This document shows, piece by piece, positions 15,033 through 22,072 of a stretch of 38,036 bases of DNA. The notes beneath the pieces are model-generated. The model was not told the DNA's origin. It did not search any database and saw only the letters and a program-made list of their open reading frames with translations. The translations under genes and the position numbers were made by a program. This DNA is from Streptomyces lateritius. GTDB lineage: Bacteria; Actinomycetota; Actinomycetes; Streptomycetales; Streptomycetaceae. The stretch covers positions 23,259 through 61,294 of the forward strand of contig NZ_BMTO01000019.1 of the NCBI RefSeq assembly GCF_014649715.1, read 5' to 3'. Numbering within the stretch: position 1 is the first letter of the stretch; each line of letters opens with the position of its first letter.

Positions 15033-15602
15033 GGGGAGGCCTGCGGGGACCTTGGCCCGGGCCATGCTTCCGGAGCGTCGCCGGCTCCGCTGACACGGCG
15101 CTCCGGCGCCTGGGGGCACGCCCCTCGGCCCTGCGGGCCCGGGTCGGCCCGACCCCTTGGCCCTGCGGGACCCAGGGGGCCTGATCCAGGGGGCCCTGTG
15201 GGCCCGGGGCCTGATCCAGCAGGCCCTGCGCGGGCTGGGGCGACCCGCTCCCCAGGCCCTTGCGGGCCTGGGGACCACCCCATGAGTCCTAGGTGTATCG
15301 CCCTGTGAGGTTGGGGGACGCGGCTGGCGGGTGGTGGGCCCTTCAGCGCGGGGGCGACCCTCCGCCTTGCCATCGCACGCACCAGACGTCGCGGGCCCTG
15401 CCCTGCGGGCAGACGGCGCTACTTTCGGACACGGCCTAGCAGGCCTGACGGAGCCGATGTCCTGGCCTCGGCGGGCCTGCGGAAGCCGATGCCCTCGGTC
15501 CTGGTGGGCCGCCGATCATGTGCCGGACGCCGCCCGTCTGCCCGGCCCTCATCCGGCGGCCCCCGCCCCCGGCCGCGCCCCCTCCTGCCCTCGTCCCGCC
15601 CC
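15033..15602. other. 570-bp gene-free region rich in short repeats
   Basis: No credible coding frame is present: every open frame is antisense or composed of low-complexity Gly/Arg/Pro. The sequence contains many GGGCCC-, GGCCTG- and CCTGCGGG-like elements, including CTGATCCAG at 15181-15189 and again at 15211-15219, and related GAAGCCGATG/GAGCCGATG blocks around 15450-15490. It looks like decayed repeats with strong secondary structure. The MerR gene begins its convergent end at 15603. Confidence 0.6.
15250..15273. terminator. Hairpin downstream of the substrate-binding-like gene
   Basis: CCCCAGGCCC (15250-15259) and GGGCCTGGGG (15264-15273) form a perfect 10-bp stem with a 4-nt loop, about 220 bp beyond the stop. 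No T tract follows. It is likely to act as a bidirectional barrier or terminator, or to be one of the local repeats. Confidence 0.4.
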
Positions 15603-16037
15603 TCACACCGTCGCGTGTTCCCCCAGGCGGGAGCGCAAGGACGCCGCGAACTCCTCGGCGCGGGTGAGTTGGGTGCGGAGGGTGGTGATGCGGTCGGCGG
15701 TGGCGCGTTCGTAGGCGTGGACGCGGGCGAGGAGGGTGGAGCGGGTCTCGGGGGAAAGCTCCTCGGGCGTGCCGGGGCGGTCCGCTGTGAGGCGGTCCAT
15801 GGCGGTGAGGAGGTCGCGGGTCTCGTCGAAGGTGAAGCCCAGGGGCCTCATCCGGCGGATCACCATCAGACGGTCCACGTCGGCGTCCGTGTAGAGCGGG
15901 AAGCCGCCCGGGGAGGACGCGGACGGGACGACCAGGCCGCAGTCCTCGTACTGGCGGATCGACCGCAGGGACAGTTCCGTCCGCGCGGCGACCTCGCCGA
16001 TCTGCATGGGTTCGCCGGCCAGGCGCGCTCTGCTCAC
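15603..16037 (-). CDS. MerR family transcriptional regulator
   Basis: A 144-aa MerR-type regulator. It has the winged-helix domain beginning MQIGEVAARTELSLRSIRQYEDCGLV (preceded by a ten-residue N-terminal tail), DADVDRLMVIRRMRPLGF, and a long coiled-coil dimerisation helix rich in Arg and Glu to the C-terminus. There is no Cys cluster, so it is not a metal or redox SoxR-type sensor, and the effector domain is minimal. Start is GTG at 16037 with an AAGGA site; a shorter start at 16007 is possible. The target gene is unknown. Confidence 0.87.
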   Translation of the reverse strand: MSRARLAGEPMQIGEVAARTELSLRSIRQYEDCGLVVPSASSPGGFPLYTDADVDRLMVIRRMRPLGFTFDETRDLLTAMDRLTADRPGTPEELSPETRSTLLARVHAYERATADRITTLRTQLTRAEEFAASLRSRLGEHATV

Positions 16038-16067
16038 GATGTGCGTCCTTCCTCATCCGTCCACTTT

Positions 16068-16092
16068 GTGCTGTTTGTCCTAACTTCAGCAC
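16068..16092. promoter_or_regulatory. Dyad upstream of the MerR gene
   Basis: GTGCTG (16068-16073) and CAGCAC (16087-16092) form a perfect inverted repeat with a 13-bp centre, 31 bp before the GTG start. It could be the regulator's own operator. A -10-like TAGGAC lies within it on the minus strand. Confidence 0.4.
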
Positions 16093-16125
16093 TTATGAGA
16101 GCGGGAAGGGTGGCGCAACGCAGGC

Positions 16126-16791
16126 TCAGGGCCAGACCAGGCAGTACGGCTGGTGACCCGCCTCGTGCAGCCGGTGGGAGAAGTCCTGCCACTCGTGCAG
16201 CAGCTGGTAGACGTTGAACGCGTCCCGTGGGCCGCCGCGGTCGGGGACCGTGGACCAGATGAAGGCGGCCGCGCCGACCGACTCCTCGCCGATGCCGCGC
16301 AGCGGATCGACCACCGTCATAGGCAGCTTCACCACGGCGTAGTCGGGGTGGAGGACGACCAGCTCCAGCGGGGGCACCTTGTGCAGGGGCATGCCCTGGA
16401 TGCCCGTGAGGACCATCGCGGCTATCGTCTCGGGCTTGATCTTGGTGAACATGCCGCCCATGCCCAGCTCGTCGCCGCCCAGTTCCTCCGGACGCATCGA
16501 GATCGGTACGCGGGCCGCCGTGGCGCCGTCGGGGGCGCCGAAGTACTTGTACGTCACACCCAACCGGCCACTCCCGCCCCCTGTGATGGGTCCTGTGGGT
16601 TCAGACGTTCCCGGCGTCCCAGGCGTTCCTGACCCGCCCGGCGTTCCCGATGTCCCCGGCACGCCTGACATGCCCGGCGTTCCGGCCGCGCCCGTCGGGC
16701 CTTCCGTACGCCGTCGCCGGTGCTTCCCCCGCCGGGCAGGCTCCGGACCCAGGCCGTCCGTCCCCTCACCCAGTCCGCCACCGCGATGCAT
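16126..16791 (-). CDS. Protein with collagen-like Gly-X-Y segment and unknown C-terminal domain
   Basis: A 221-aa protein. The start ATG at 16791 is preceded by a GGTGGAG site; the longer frame (to 16920) has no ribosome binding site. After an Arg/Lys-rich patch (GKHRRRR) comes a Gly-X-Y run from about residue 31 to 63 (GPT, GAA, GTP, GMS, GVP, GTS, GTP, GGS, GTP, GTP, GTS), broken by EPT. The C-terminal 140 residues form a hydrophobic globular domain (VTYKYFGAPDGATAARVPISM, then GMFTKIKPETIAAMVLTG, then LHEWQDFSHRL), unrecognised, ending in CLVWP. There is no signal peptide, so it is probably cytoplasmic. It is divergent from hemL. Confidence 0.75.
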   Translation of the reverse strand: MHRGGGLGEGTDGLGPEPARRGKHRRRRTEGPTGAAGTPGMSGVPGTSGTPGGSGTPGTPGTSEPTGPITGGGSGRLGVTYKYFGAPDGATAARVPISMRPEELGGDELGMGGMFTKIKPETIAAMVLTGIQGMPLHKVPPLELVVLHPDYAVVKLPMTVVDPLRGIGEESVGAAAFIWSTVPDRGGPRDAFNVYQLLHEWQDFSHRLHEAGHQPYCLVWP

Positions 16792-16918
16792 ATCTCCACC
16801 CGACTGCTTTTTTGGGCAGCACGACCCCCGCCGCGCAAGCCGATCATCGTGACAGTGACCTCCCCCACGCTCTCGCGGTGAAACACCTGTCCGCAAGAAC
16901 GTCCGGCCCTCTGACACC

Positions 16919-16987
16919 ATGGATTCCGTGAGCCATCCCTATGACGCCCCAGTTTCGCAGACGCGGAGGACCGACGCCCCGGCGTAA
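16919..16987 (+). CDS. Short upstream ORF carrying a second hemL-like N-terminus
   Basis: An ORF of 22 codons (ATG at 16919, or GTG at 16928 in the same frame, TAA at 16985-16987) reads SHPYDAPVSQT before diverging. That peptide matches the N-terminus of HemL from its GTG at 17049, which reads VPYSYEAPVSQT. It is out of frame with hemL by one base. It is either a leader peptide or the fossil of an older hemL start. No ribosome binding site is evident for the ATG. Whether it is translated is not known. Confidence 0.45.
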   Translation: MDSVSHPYDAPVSQTRRTDAPA

Positions 16988-17048
16988 TTCACAGGGTGCC
17001 CACGCCGTCTCTCCGTACTCGCAGACTTACTCGCAGGTCAGGACCACA

Positions 17049-18356
17049 GTGCCGTATTCATACGAAGCCCCAGTCTCACAGACGCTTTTCGACCGCGCGT
17101 CCCTCGTGACGCCCGGCGGCGTGAACTCACCGGTGCGCGCCTTCCGGGCCGTGGGCGGTACGCCCCGGTTCATGGTGTCCGGTACCGGCCCGTACCTCAC
17201 CGACGCGGACGGTCGCGAGTATGTCGACCTCGTCTGCTCGTGGGGGCCGATGATCCTCGGTCACTCCCACCCCGAGGTGATCGCCGCGGTGCAGGCCGCC
17301 GTCGCCCGCGGCACGTCCTTCGGTACGCCGGGCGAGGGCGAGGTCGCCCTCGCCGAGGAGATCGTCTCGCGGATCGCGCCGGTCGAGCAGGTCCGGCTGG
17401 TCTCCTCCGGTACGGAAGCCACCATGTCGGCGATCCGGCTCGCCCGCGGCTTCACCGGCCGGGCCAAGGTCGTGAAGTTCGCCGGCTGCTACCACGGGCA
17501 CGTGGACGCGCTGCTCGCCGCGGCCGGCTCCGGCGTGGCCACCTTCGGTCTGCCCGACACGCCCGGCGTGACCGGTGCGCAGGCCGGCGACACGATCGTC
17601 CTGCCGTACAACGACCTGGAGGCGGTCCGGGCCGCGTTCGCCGCGCACCCGGGCGAGATCGCCTGCGTGATCACCGAGGCCTCGCCGGGCAACATGGGCG
17701 TCGTGCCGCCGCTGGAGGGGTTCAACGCCGGCCTGAAGGAGCTCTGCTCCGCGAACGGCGCGCTGTACATCTCCGACGAGGTGATGACCGGTTTCCGTAC
17801 CTCCCGCGCCGGCTGGTACGGCATCGACGGCGTCGTGCCCGACCTGATGACCTTCGGAAAGGTCATGGGCGGCGGTTTCCCGGCCGCGGCCTTCGGCGGT
17901 CGCGCCGACGTCATGGGGCACCTTGCCCCGGCAGGACCGGTCTACCAGGCGGGCACCCTCTCCGGTAACCCGATCGCCACCGCCGCCGGTCTCGCGCAGC
18001 TGCGGCTGCTCGACGCGGCGGCGTACGAGAAGGTCGACACGGTCTCGCGGGAGATCCAGGGCCTGGTCACCGGCGCGCTCGCTAAGGAGGGCGTCGCCCA
18101 CCGGCTGCAGACCGCGTCCAACATGTTCTCCGTGTTCTTCACGGCCGACGAGGTCCGCGACTACGACGACGCGAAGAAGCAGGAGGCCTTCCGCTTCAAC
18201 GCCTTCTTCCACTCGATGCTGGCCGACGGGGTCTACCTCCCGCCCTCCGCCTTCGAGTCCTGGTTCGTCTCCACCGCCCACGACGAGCGCGCGATCGAGC
18301 GGATCGCCGCCGCGCTGCCCGCCGCCGCCCGCGCCGCAGCGGAGGCCGTGGCATGA
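17049..18356 (+). CDS. hemL: Glutamate-1-semialdehyde 2,1-aminomutase
   Basis: HemL converts glutamate-1-semialdehyde to 5-aminolevulinate, the first committed tetrapyrrole precursor, using PLP. The class III aminotransferase fold is complete: TPGGVNSPVRAFRAVGG, SSGTEATMSAIRLARGFTGR, CYHGHVDALL, the DEVMTGFR aspartate, and the PLP lysine in TFGKVMGGG (Lys271). The preferred start is GTG at 17049, with an AGGA site 5 nt upstream, giving 435 aa, the normal family size. The frame is open for 36 more codons upstream (ATG 16941), but that part reads a Ser/Gln-rich sequence absent from relatives. It overlaps the next gene by 4 bp. Confidence 0.93.
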   Translation: MPYSYEAPVSQTLFDRASLVTPGGVNSPVRAFRAVGGTPRFMVSGTGPYLTDADGREYVDLVCSWGPMILGHSHPEVIAAVQAAVARGTSFGTPGEGEVALAEEIVSRIAPVEQVRLVSSGTEATMSAIRLARGFTGRAKVVKFAGCYHGHVDALLAAAGSGVATFGLPDTPGVTGAQAGDTIVLPYNDLEAVRAAFAAHPGEIACVITEASPGNMGVVPPLEGFNAGLKELCSANGALYISDEVMTGFRTSRAGWYGIDGVVPDLMTFGKVMGGGFPAAAFGGRADVMGHLAPAGPVYQAGTLSGNPIATAAGLAQLRLLDAAAYEKVDTVSREIQGLVTGALAKEGVAHRLQTASNMFSVFFTADEVRDYDDAKKQEAFRFNAFFHSMLADGVYLPPSAFESWFVSTAHDERAIERIAAALPAAARAAAEAVA

Positions 18357-19051
18357 GCGACAAGGAACGCGCCCACGGCGACGACATCACCGTCGTCCAC
18401 CTGGTCCGGCACGGCGAGGTGCACAACCCCGACGGCATCCTCTACGGCCGCCGCAGCGGCTACCACCTCTCGGAGCTCGGCCGGCGGATGGCCGACCGGG
18501 TCGCCGAGCACCTGGCCGGCCGGGACATCACGTACGTCGTCTCCTCGCCGCTGGAGCGCGCCCAGGAGACGGCCCAGCCGGTGGCCAAGAGCCACGGCCT
18601 CGACCTGGCCACGGACGAGCGGCTCATCGAGGCCGCCAACGTCTTCGAGGGCAAGACCTTCGGCGTCGGCGACGGGGCGCTGCGCAAGCCGGGCAACTGG
18701 AAGCACCTCACCAACCCCTTCAAGCCGTCCTGGGGCGAGCCGTACATCGAGCAGGTCGTGCGGATGACAGCCGCGCTGGACGCGGCGAAGGACGCGGCGC
18801 GCGGGCACGAGGCCGTCTGCGTCAGCCACCAGCTGCCGATCTGGATCGTGCGCAGCTTCGTCGAGAAGCGGAAGCTGTGGCACGACCCGCGGCGCCGGCA
18901 GTGCACGCTCGCCTCGCTGACCTCGTTCACCTACCAGGGCGACAAGATCGTCTCGGTCGGGTACAGCGAGCCGGCCCGGGATCTCGTACCGCCGCATCTG
19001 CTCGCGGGCGCGAAGCCGGTCAAGGGTCAGTCGAAGGCCTTCGGGGCGTAG
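18353..19051 (+). CDS. Histidine phosphatase family protein
   Basis: A 232-aa phosphoglycerate-mutase-like phosphatase. It has the catalytic LVRHGE at residues 17-22 (His20 nucleophile, Arg19), the conserved arginine in SSPLERAQETA (Arg69), and the second histidine in CVSHQLP (His159). It starts inside the hemL stop (ATGA overlap), so the two are translationally coupled. Its position with hemL and the cytochrome c genes is conserved in Streptomyces, but the substrate is unknown, and it should not be taken as glycolytic mutase. A downstream tandem repeat starts soon after the TAG. Confidence 0.9.
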   Translation: MSDKERAHGDDITVVHLVRHGEVHNPDGILYGRRSGYHLSELGRRMADRVAEHLAGRDITYVVSSPLERAQETAQPVAKSHGLDLATDERLIEAANVFEGKTFGVGDGALRKPGNWKHLTNPFKPSWGEPYIEQVVRMTAALDAAKDAARGHEAVCVSHQLPIWIVRSFVEKRKLWHDPRRRQCTLASLTSFTYQGDKIVSVGYSEPARDLVPPHLLAGAKPVKGQSKAFGA

Positions 19052-19070
19052 CGGGTCCGAACGGGCTCGA

Positions 19071-19154
19071 ACGGGTCGCGGCCGCGGGATCGGCCCGGAC
19101 GGGTCGCGGCCGCGGGATCGGCTCGAACGGGTCGCGGCCGCGGGATCGGCCCGG
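19071..19154. repeat. Three tandem copies of a 28-bp unit
   Basis: Units at 19071-19098, 19099-19126 and 19127-19154 keep an exact 28-bp period and differ at only a few bases; a partial unit follows at about 19159. Each contains the palindrome CGCGGCCGCG. It lies in the space between the phosphatase stop and the lipoprotein gene. It could form stacked hairpins and end transcription, or be a variable-number repeat. Confidence 0.9.
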
Positions 19155-19302
19155 GCGAACGGGTCGCGCCTCGGGCATGTCCGGGGGGTACACCGTCAGG
19201 GCGATCGGATGGGATCATTCCCTCCGGTCGCCCTGAAATCTTTGTGCTAATTCCCGGAACCTCCGTGTTCCTCCCGGCATCTCACTCATTGTCGGTTTGG
19301 AT

Positions 19303-19327
19303 GACCGTTCGGTCCGTTCGGTCAAAC
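19303..19327. promoter_or_regulatory. Repeat motif upstream of the Tat lipoprotein gene
   Basis: Two head-to-tail CCGTTCGGT 9-mers (19305-19313 and 19314-19322), with GACCG-TT-CGGTC dyad symmetry, lie 27 bp before the ATG at 19349. They may be an operator or a leader hairpin. Confidence 0.4.
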
Positions 19328-19348
19328 GTCAGCGCGAATGGGGACGTC

Positions 19349-20626
19349 ATGCGCGGGAGCAGCGGGAGCAGCGGGAGCCACGGGATCAGCCGAAGGGGAC
19401 TTCTGGAAGCGGGCGTCGGTGCCGCCGCGGCGATCGGGATCGCCGGGTGCGGCATCAACGAACCGGACAAAAAGGGAGGTTCCGGGTCGGGTAAGGGCGG
19501 TGACGCCTCGGGAGACCCGAGCACTCCCGCTCCGGCCCAGGACGACGCCAAGCCCATCGGCGACGGTTCCACCGCGGACACCGGCAAGCAGCCGCACCAG
19601 CCCGACGCCCCCGTCCCGCTCGAACCCGGCCAGGCCCCGCCGCAGTTCGTGATCTTCTCCTGGGACGGTGCCGGCGAGGTCGGCAACGGACTCTTCCCCC
19701 GCTTCCTCGAACTCGCCAAGAACCACGACGCGGCGATGACCTTCTTCCTCTCCGGGATCTATCTCCTCCCCGAGTCCAAGAAGAGCCTCTACCGCCCGCC
19801 GAACAACCGCGTCGGCGCCTCCGACATCGGCTACCTCACCGACGACCACATCAAGGACACCCTCAAGTACGTCCGCCAGGCATGGCTCGAGGGGCACGAG
19901 ATCGGCACCCACTTCAACGGCCATTTCTGCGGGGGCTCCGGCTCCGTCGGCAACTGGACGCCCGCCCAGTGGCAGAGCGAGATCGACCAGGCCATGAAGT
20001 TCGTCACCGAGTGGAAGACGAACAGCGGCTGGACCGACCTCGATCCGCTGCCCTTCGACTACCGCAAGGAACTCATCGGGGGCCGCACCCCCTGCCTCCT
20101 CGGCCAGGACAACCTCCTGCCCACCGCGAAGCGGCTCGGCTGGCGCTACGACGCCAGCTCGCCCGGCGGCCGCCAGACATGGCCGGACAAGCGCCAGGGG
20201 ATCTGGGACCTCCCGCTGCAGGCCGTGCCGTTCCCCGGCCACTCCTTCGAGGTCCTGTCCATGGACTACAACATCCTCGCCAACCAGTCGAAGAACACGA
20301 CCAAGGGCGTGCCCTCGCGCTATCCCGGCTGGCGCAAGCAGGCCACCGAGGCGTATCTTGCCGGATTCAAGCGCGCCTACGAGTCCAACCGCGCGCCCTT
20401 CTACATCGGCAACCACTTCGAGCAGTGGAACGGCGGCATCTACATGGACGCCGTCGAAGAGGCGCTCAAGGGCATGGCGGGCAAGAAGGACGTCCGGCTG
20501 GTCTCCTTCAAGCAGTTCGTGGACTGGCTGGACGTCCAGGACCCCAAGATTCTCGCCAAACTCCGCACGCTCGAGGTCGGCCAGTCGCCCACCGGCGGCT
20601 GGAACAATTTCCTCCGGGCCGCTTGA
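19349..20626 (+). CDS. Tat-exported lipoprotein, polysaccharide-deacetylase-like
   Basis: A 425-aa protein beginning with a Tat signal (SRRGLLE, residues 14-20) that ends in a lipobox (IAGC, Cys34), then an Asp/Gly/Pro/Ser-rich linker and a large catalytic-like domain. FSWDGAGEVGNG occupies the place of the CE4 motif 1 (TFDDG), and HEIGTHFNGHFCGG has the H-x3-H metal motif. FYIGNHFEQWNGG and WDLPLQAVPFPGHSF fit the later motifs. The usual paired Asp of motif 1 is replaced, so metal-dependent deacetylase activity is uncertain. The protein would act at the cell envelope. ATG at 19349 is preceded by GGGGAC. It lies just before the cytochrome c maturation cluster. Confidence 0.8.
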   Translation: MRGSSGSSGSHGISRRGLLEAGVGAAAAIGIAGCGINEPDKKGGSGSGKGGDASGDPSTPAPAQDDAKPIGDGSTADTGKQPHQPDAPVPLEPGQAPPQFVIFSWDGAGEVGNGLFPRFLELAKNHDAAMTFFLSGIYLLPESKKSLYRPPNNRVGASDIGYLTDDHIKDTLKYVRQAWLEGHEIGTHFNGHFCGGSGSVGNWTPAQWQSEIDQAMKFVTEWKTNSGWTDLDPLPFDYRKELIGGRTPCLLGQDNLLPTAKRLGWRYDASSPGGRQTWPDKRQGIWDLPLQAVPFPGHSFEVLSMDYNILANQSKNTTKGVPSRYPGWRKQATEAYLAGFKRAYESNRAPFYIGNHFEQWNGGIYMDAVEEALKGMAGKKDVRLVSFKQFVDWLDVQDPKILAKLRTLEVGQSPTGGWNNFLRAA

Positions 20627-20647
20627 CCGCAGGCCGCTTAAGCGGTC
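20625..20647. terminator. Hairpin at the stop of the deacetylase-like gene
   Basis: GACCGC (20625-20630) pairs with GCGGTC (20642-20647); a competing palindrome CCGCTTAAGCGG lies inside (20634-20645). The first arm overlaps the TGA stop. It may separate this gene from resA, though the gap of 90 bp also allows readthrough. Confidence 0.5.
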
Positions 20648-20665
20648 TTCACATGGGGGTTTTAC

Positions 20666-20695
20666 GGGCACATAGGGGGGTGCCCAAGATCCCCC
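20666..20695 (+). promoter_or_regulatory. Overlapping alternative hairpins before resA
   Basis: GGGCAC (20666-20671) can pair with GTGCCC (20680-20685), while the G run at 20675-20680 can instead pair with CCCCC (20691-20695). The two structures exclude each other, the pattern expected of an attenuator or a leader switch. It lies 25-54 nt before the resA ATG. Confidence 0.3.
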
Positions 20696-20719
20696 AAACG
20701 CCCATGCGAAACTTTTCAC

Positions 20720-21325
20720 ATGAGCCTTAGCCGCGCCCCTCGACGCACCCTGCTCGCCGTCGGAACGCTGTCGGTCGCCCTCGCTCTGTCGGCCTGCGGC
20801 TCCGACACCAACGGCAAGTCCGGCGGTGGCGGGGACACCAACTTCGTCACCAACACGGGCGGTGTCTCCACCGTCGCCAAGGGCGAGCGCAAGGCGATCA
20901 AGGAGATCGCGGGCGAGACGATCGAGGGCGAGCGGCTCGACGTCGCCGACCTCAAGGGCAAGGTCGTCGTCCTCAACGTGTGGGGATCGTGGTGCGGCCC
21001 CTGCCGGGCCGAGGCACCGCACTTCGCCAAGGTCGCGGGCGACCTCGAGCCGAAGGGCGTGGAATTCGTCGGGCTGAACACCCGCGACTTCAACAAGCAG
21101 CAGGCGATCACCTTCGAGGACGACTACAAGGTGCCCTATCCGAGCCTGTACGACCCCTCCGGGAAGCTGATCCTCAACGGATTCCCCAAGGGCACGCTGA
21201 ATCCGCAGGCCATTCCGTCCACCGTCGTGCTCGACAGGGAGGGGAAGATCGCCGCCCGTTCCCTCATGGCACTCGACGAGAAGAAGCTGCGCTCGATGAT
21301 CGAGCCGCTTCTCGCGGAGAAGTGA
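20720..21325 (+). CDS. resA: Thiol-disulfide oxidoreductase ResA (lipoprotein)
   Basis: A TlpA/ResA-type thioredoxin of 201 aa, anchored as a lipoprotein (lipobox LSACG, with cysteine near residue 26). The redox site is WCGPC at residues 91-95 within a thioredoxin fold (VVVLNVWGSWCGPCRAEAPHF; the cis-Pro loop is AIPSTVVLD). In System II cytochrome c maturation it reduces the CXXCH heme-binding cysteines of apocytochrome c outside the membrane, receiving electrons from CcdA. It is the first of a tight run resA-ccdA-resB-ccsA: ccdA starts 1 bp after its stop. Confidence 0.92.
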   Translation: MSLSRAPRRTLLAVGTLSVALALSACGSDTNGKSGGGGDTNFVTNTGGVSTVAKGERKAIKEIAGETIEGERLDVADLKGKVVVLNVWGSWCGPCRAEAPHFAKVAGDLEPKGVEFVGLNTRDFNKQQAITFEDDYKVPYPSLYDPSGKLILNGFPKGTLNPQAIPSTVVLDREGKIAARSLMALDEKKLRSMIEPLLAEK

Positions 21326-21326
21326 C

Positions 21327-22064
21327 GTGAACGAGACGGTCTTCAGCGGGGCCCTTCTGCTCGCCCTGCCCATCGCCGTGCTCGGCGGCCTGGTCTCCTT
21401 CTTCTCCCCGTGCGTCCTGCCGCTCGTGCCCGGCTACCTGTCGTACGTGACCGGCGTCACCGGCACCGACCTGGCCGAGGCCAAGCGCGGCCGGATGGCC
21501 GCCGGCGCCTCCCTCTTCGTCCTCGGCTTCTCCGCCGTCTTCGTCTCCGGCGGCGCCCTCTTCGGCTACTTCGGCTCGACCCTCCAGGAGTACCGGGACA
21601 CCCTCACCACCGTCCTCGGCATCCTGATGATCGCGCTGGGCGTCTTCTTCATGGGCCTCATGCCCTGGTTCACCCAGCGCGAGTTCCGCTTCCACAAGAA
21701 GCCCGTCACCGGCCTCGTCGGCGCGCCGCTGCTCGGCGCGCTCTTCGGCATCGGCTGGACGCCCTGCATCGGTCCGACCCTCGCCTCCGTGAACGCGCTC
21801 GCCGCGCAGGAGGCCAGCGCCGGCCGCGGCGCCCTGCTGACCGTCGCGTACTGCCTCGGACTCGGCGTCCCCTTCATCCTCGCCGCGGTCGCCTTCCGCA
21901 AGGCCCTCGGCACGTTCGGGTGGATCAAGAAGCACTATGTGTGGGTGATGAGAATCGGCGGCGGCATGATGATCCTGACCGGTCTGCTGCTGCTCACAGG
22001 AGCGTGGGACAGCATGGTCTCCACGATGCAGGGCTGGTCCAGCGGCTTCACGGTGGGGATCTGA
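21327..22064 (+). CDS. ccdA: Cytochrome c biogenesis protein CcdA
   Basis: A 245-aa, six-helix membrane protein that passes reducing equivalents from cytoplasmic thioredoxin across the membrane to ResA. The redox cysteines are in SFFSPCVLPLVPGYLSY (first helix) and GIGWTPCIGPTLASVNALA (fourth helix), the family signature. The GTG at 21327 is separated by one base from the resA stop, indicating translational coupling. A short cytoplasmic loop with LFGIGWTP is also typical. It belongs to the four-gene cytochrome c maturation operon. Confidence 0.95.
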   Translation: MNETVFSGALLLALPIAVLGGLVSFFSPCVLPLVPGYLSYVTGVTGTDLAEAKRGRMAAGASLFVLGFSAVFVSGGALFGYFGSTLQEYRDTLTTVLGILMIALGVFFMGLMPWFTQREFRFHKKPVTGLVGAPLLGALFGIGWTPCIGPTLASVNALAAQEASAGRGALLTVAYCLGLGVPFILAAVAFRKALGTFGWIKKHYVWVMRIGGGMMILTGLLLLTGAWDSMVSTMQGWSSGFTVGI

Positions 22065-22072
22065 GAGTTCCG

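Noticed and set aside
15250..15273. Classic Rho-independent terminator with T tract
   Set aside because: The stem is strong but no T tract follows, so it is reported only as a putative hairpin.
16941..17048. Long hemL start at ATG 16941
   Set aside because: It would add 36 residues with no counterpart expected in the family, while GTG 17049 has a reasonable ribosome binding site and gives the usual length.
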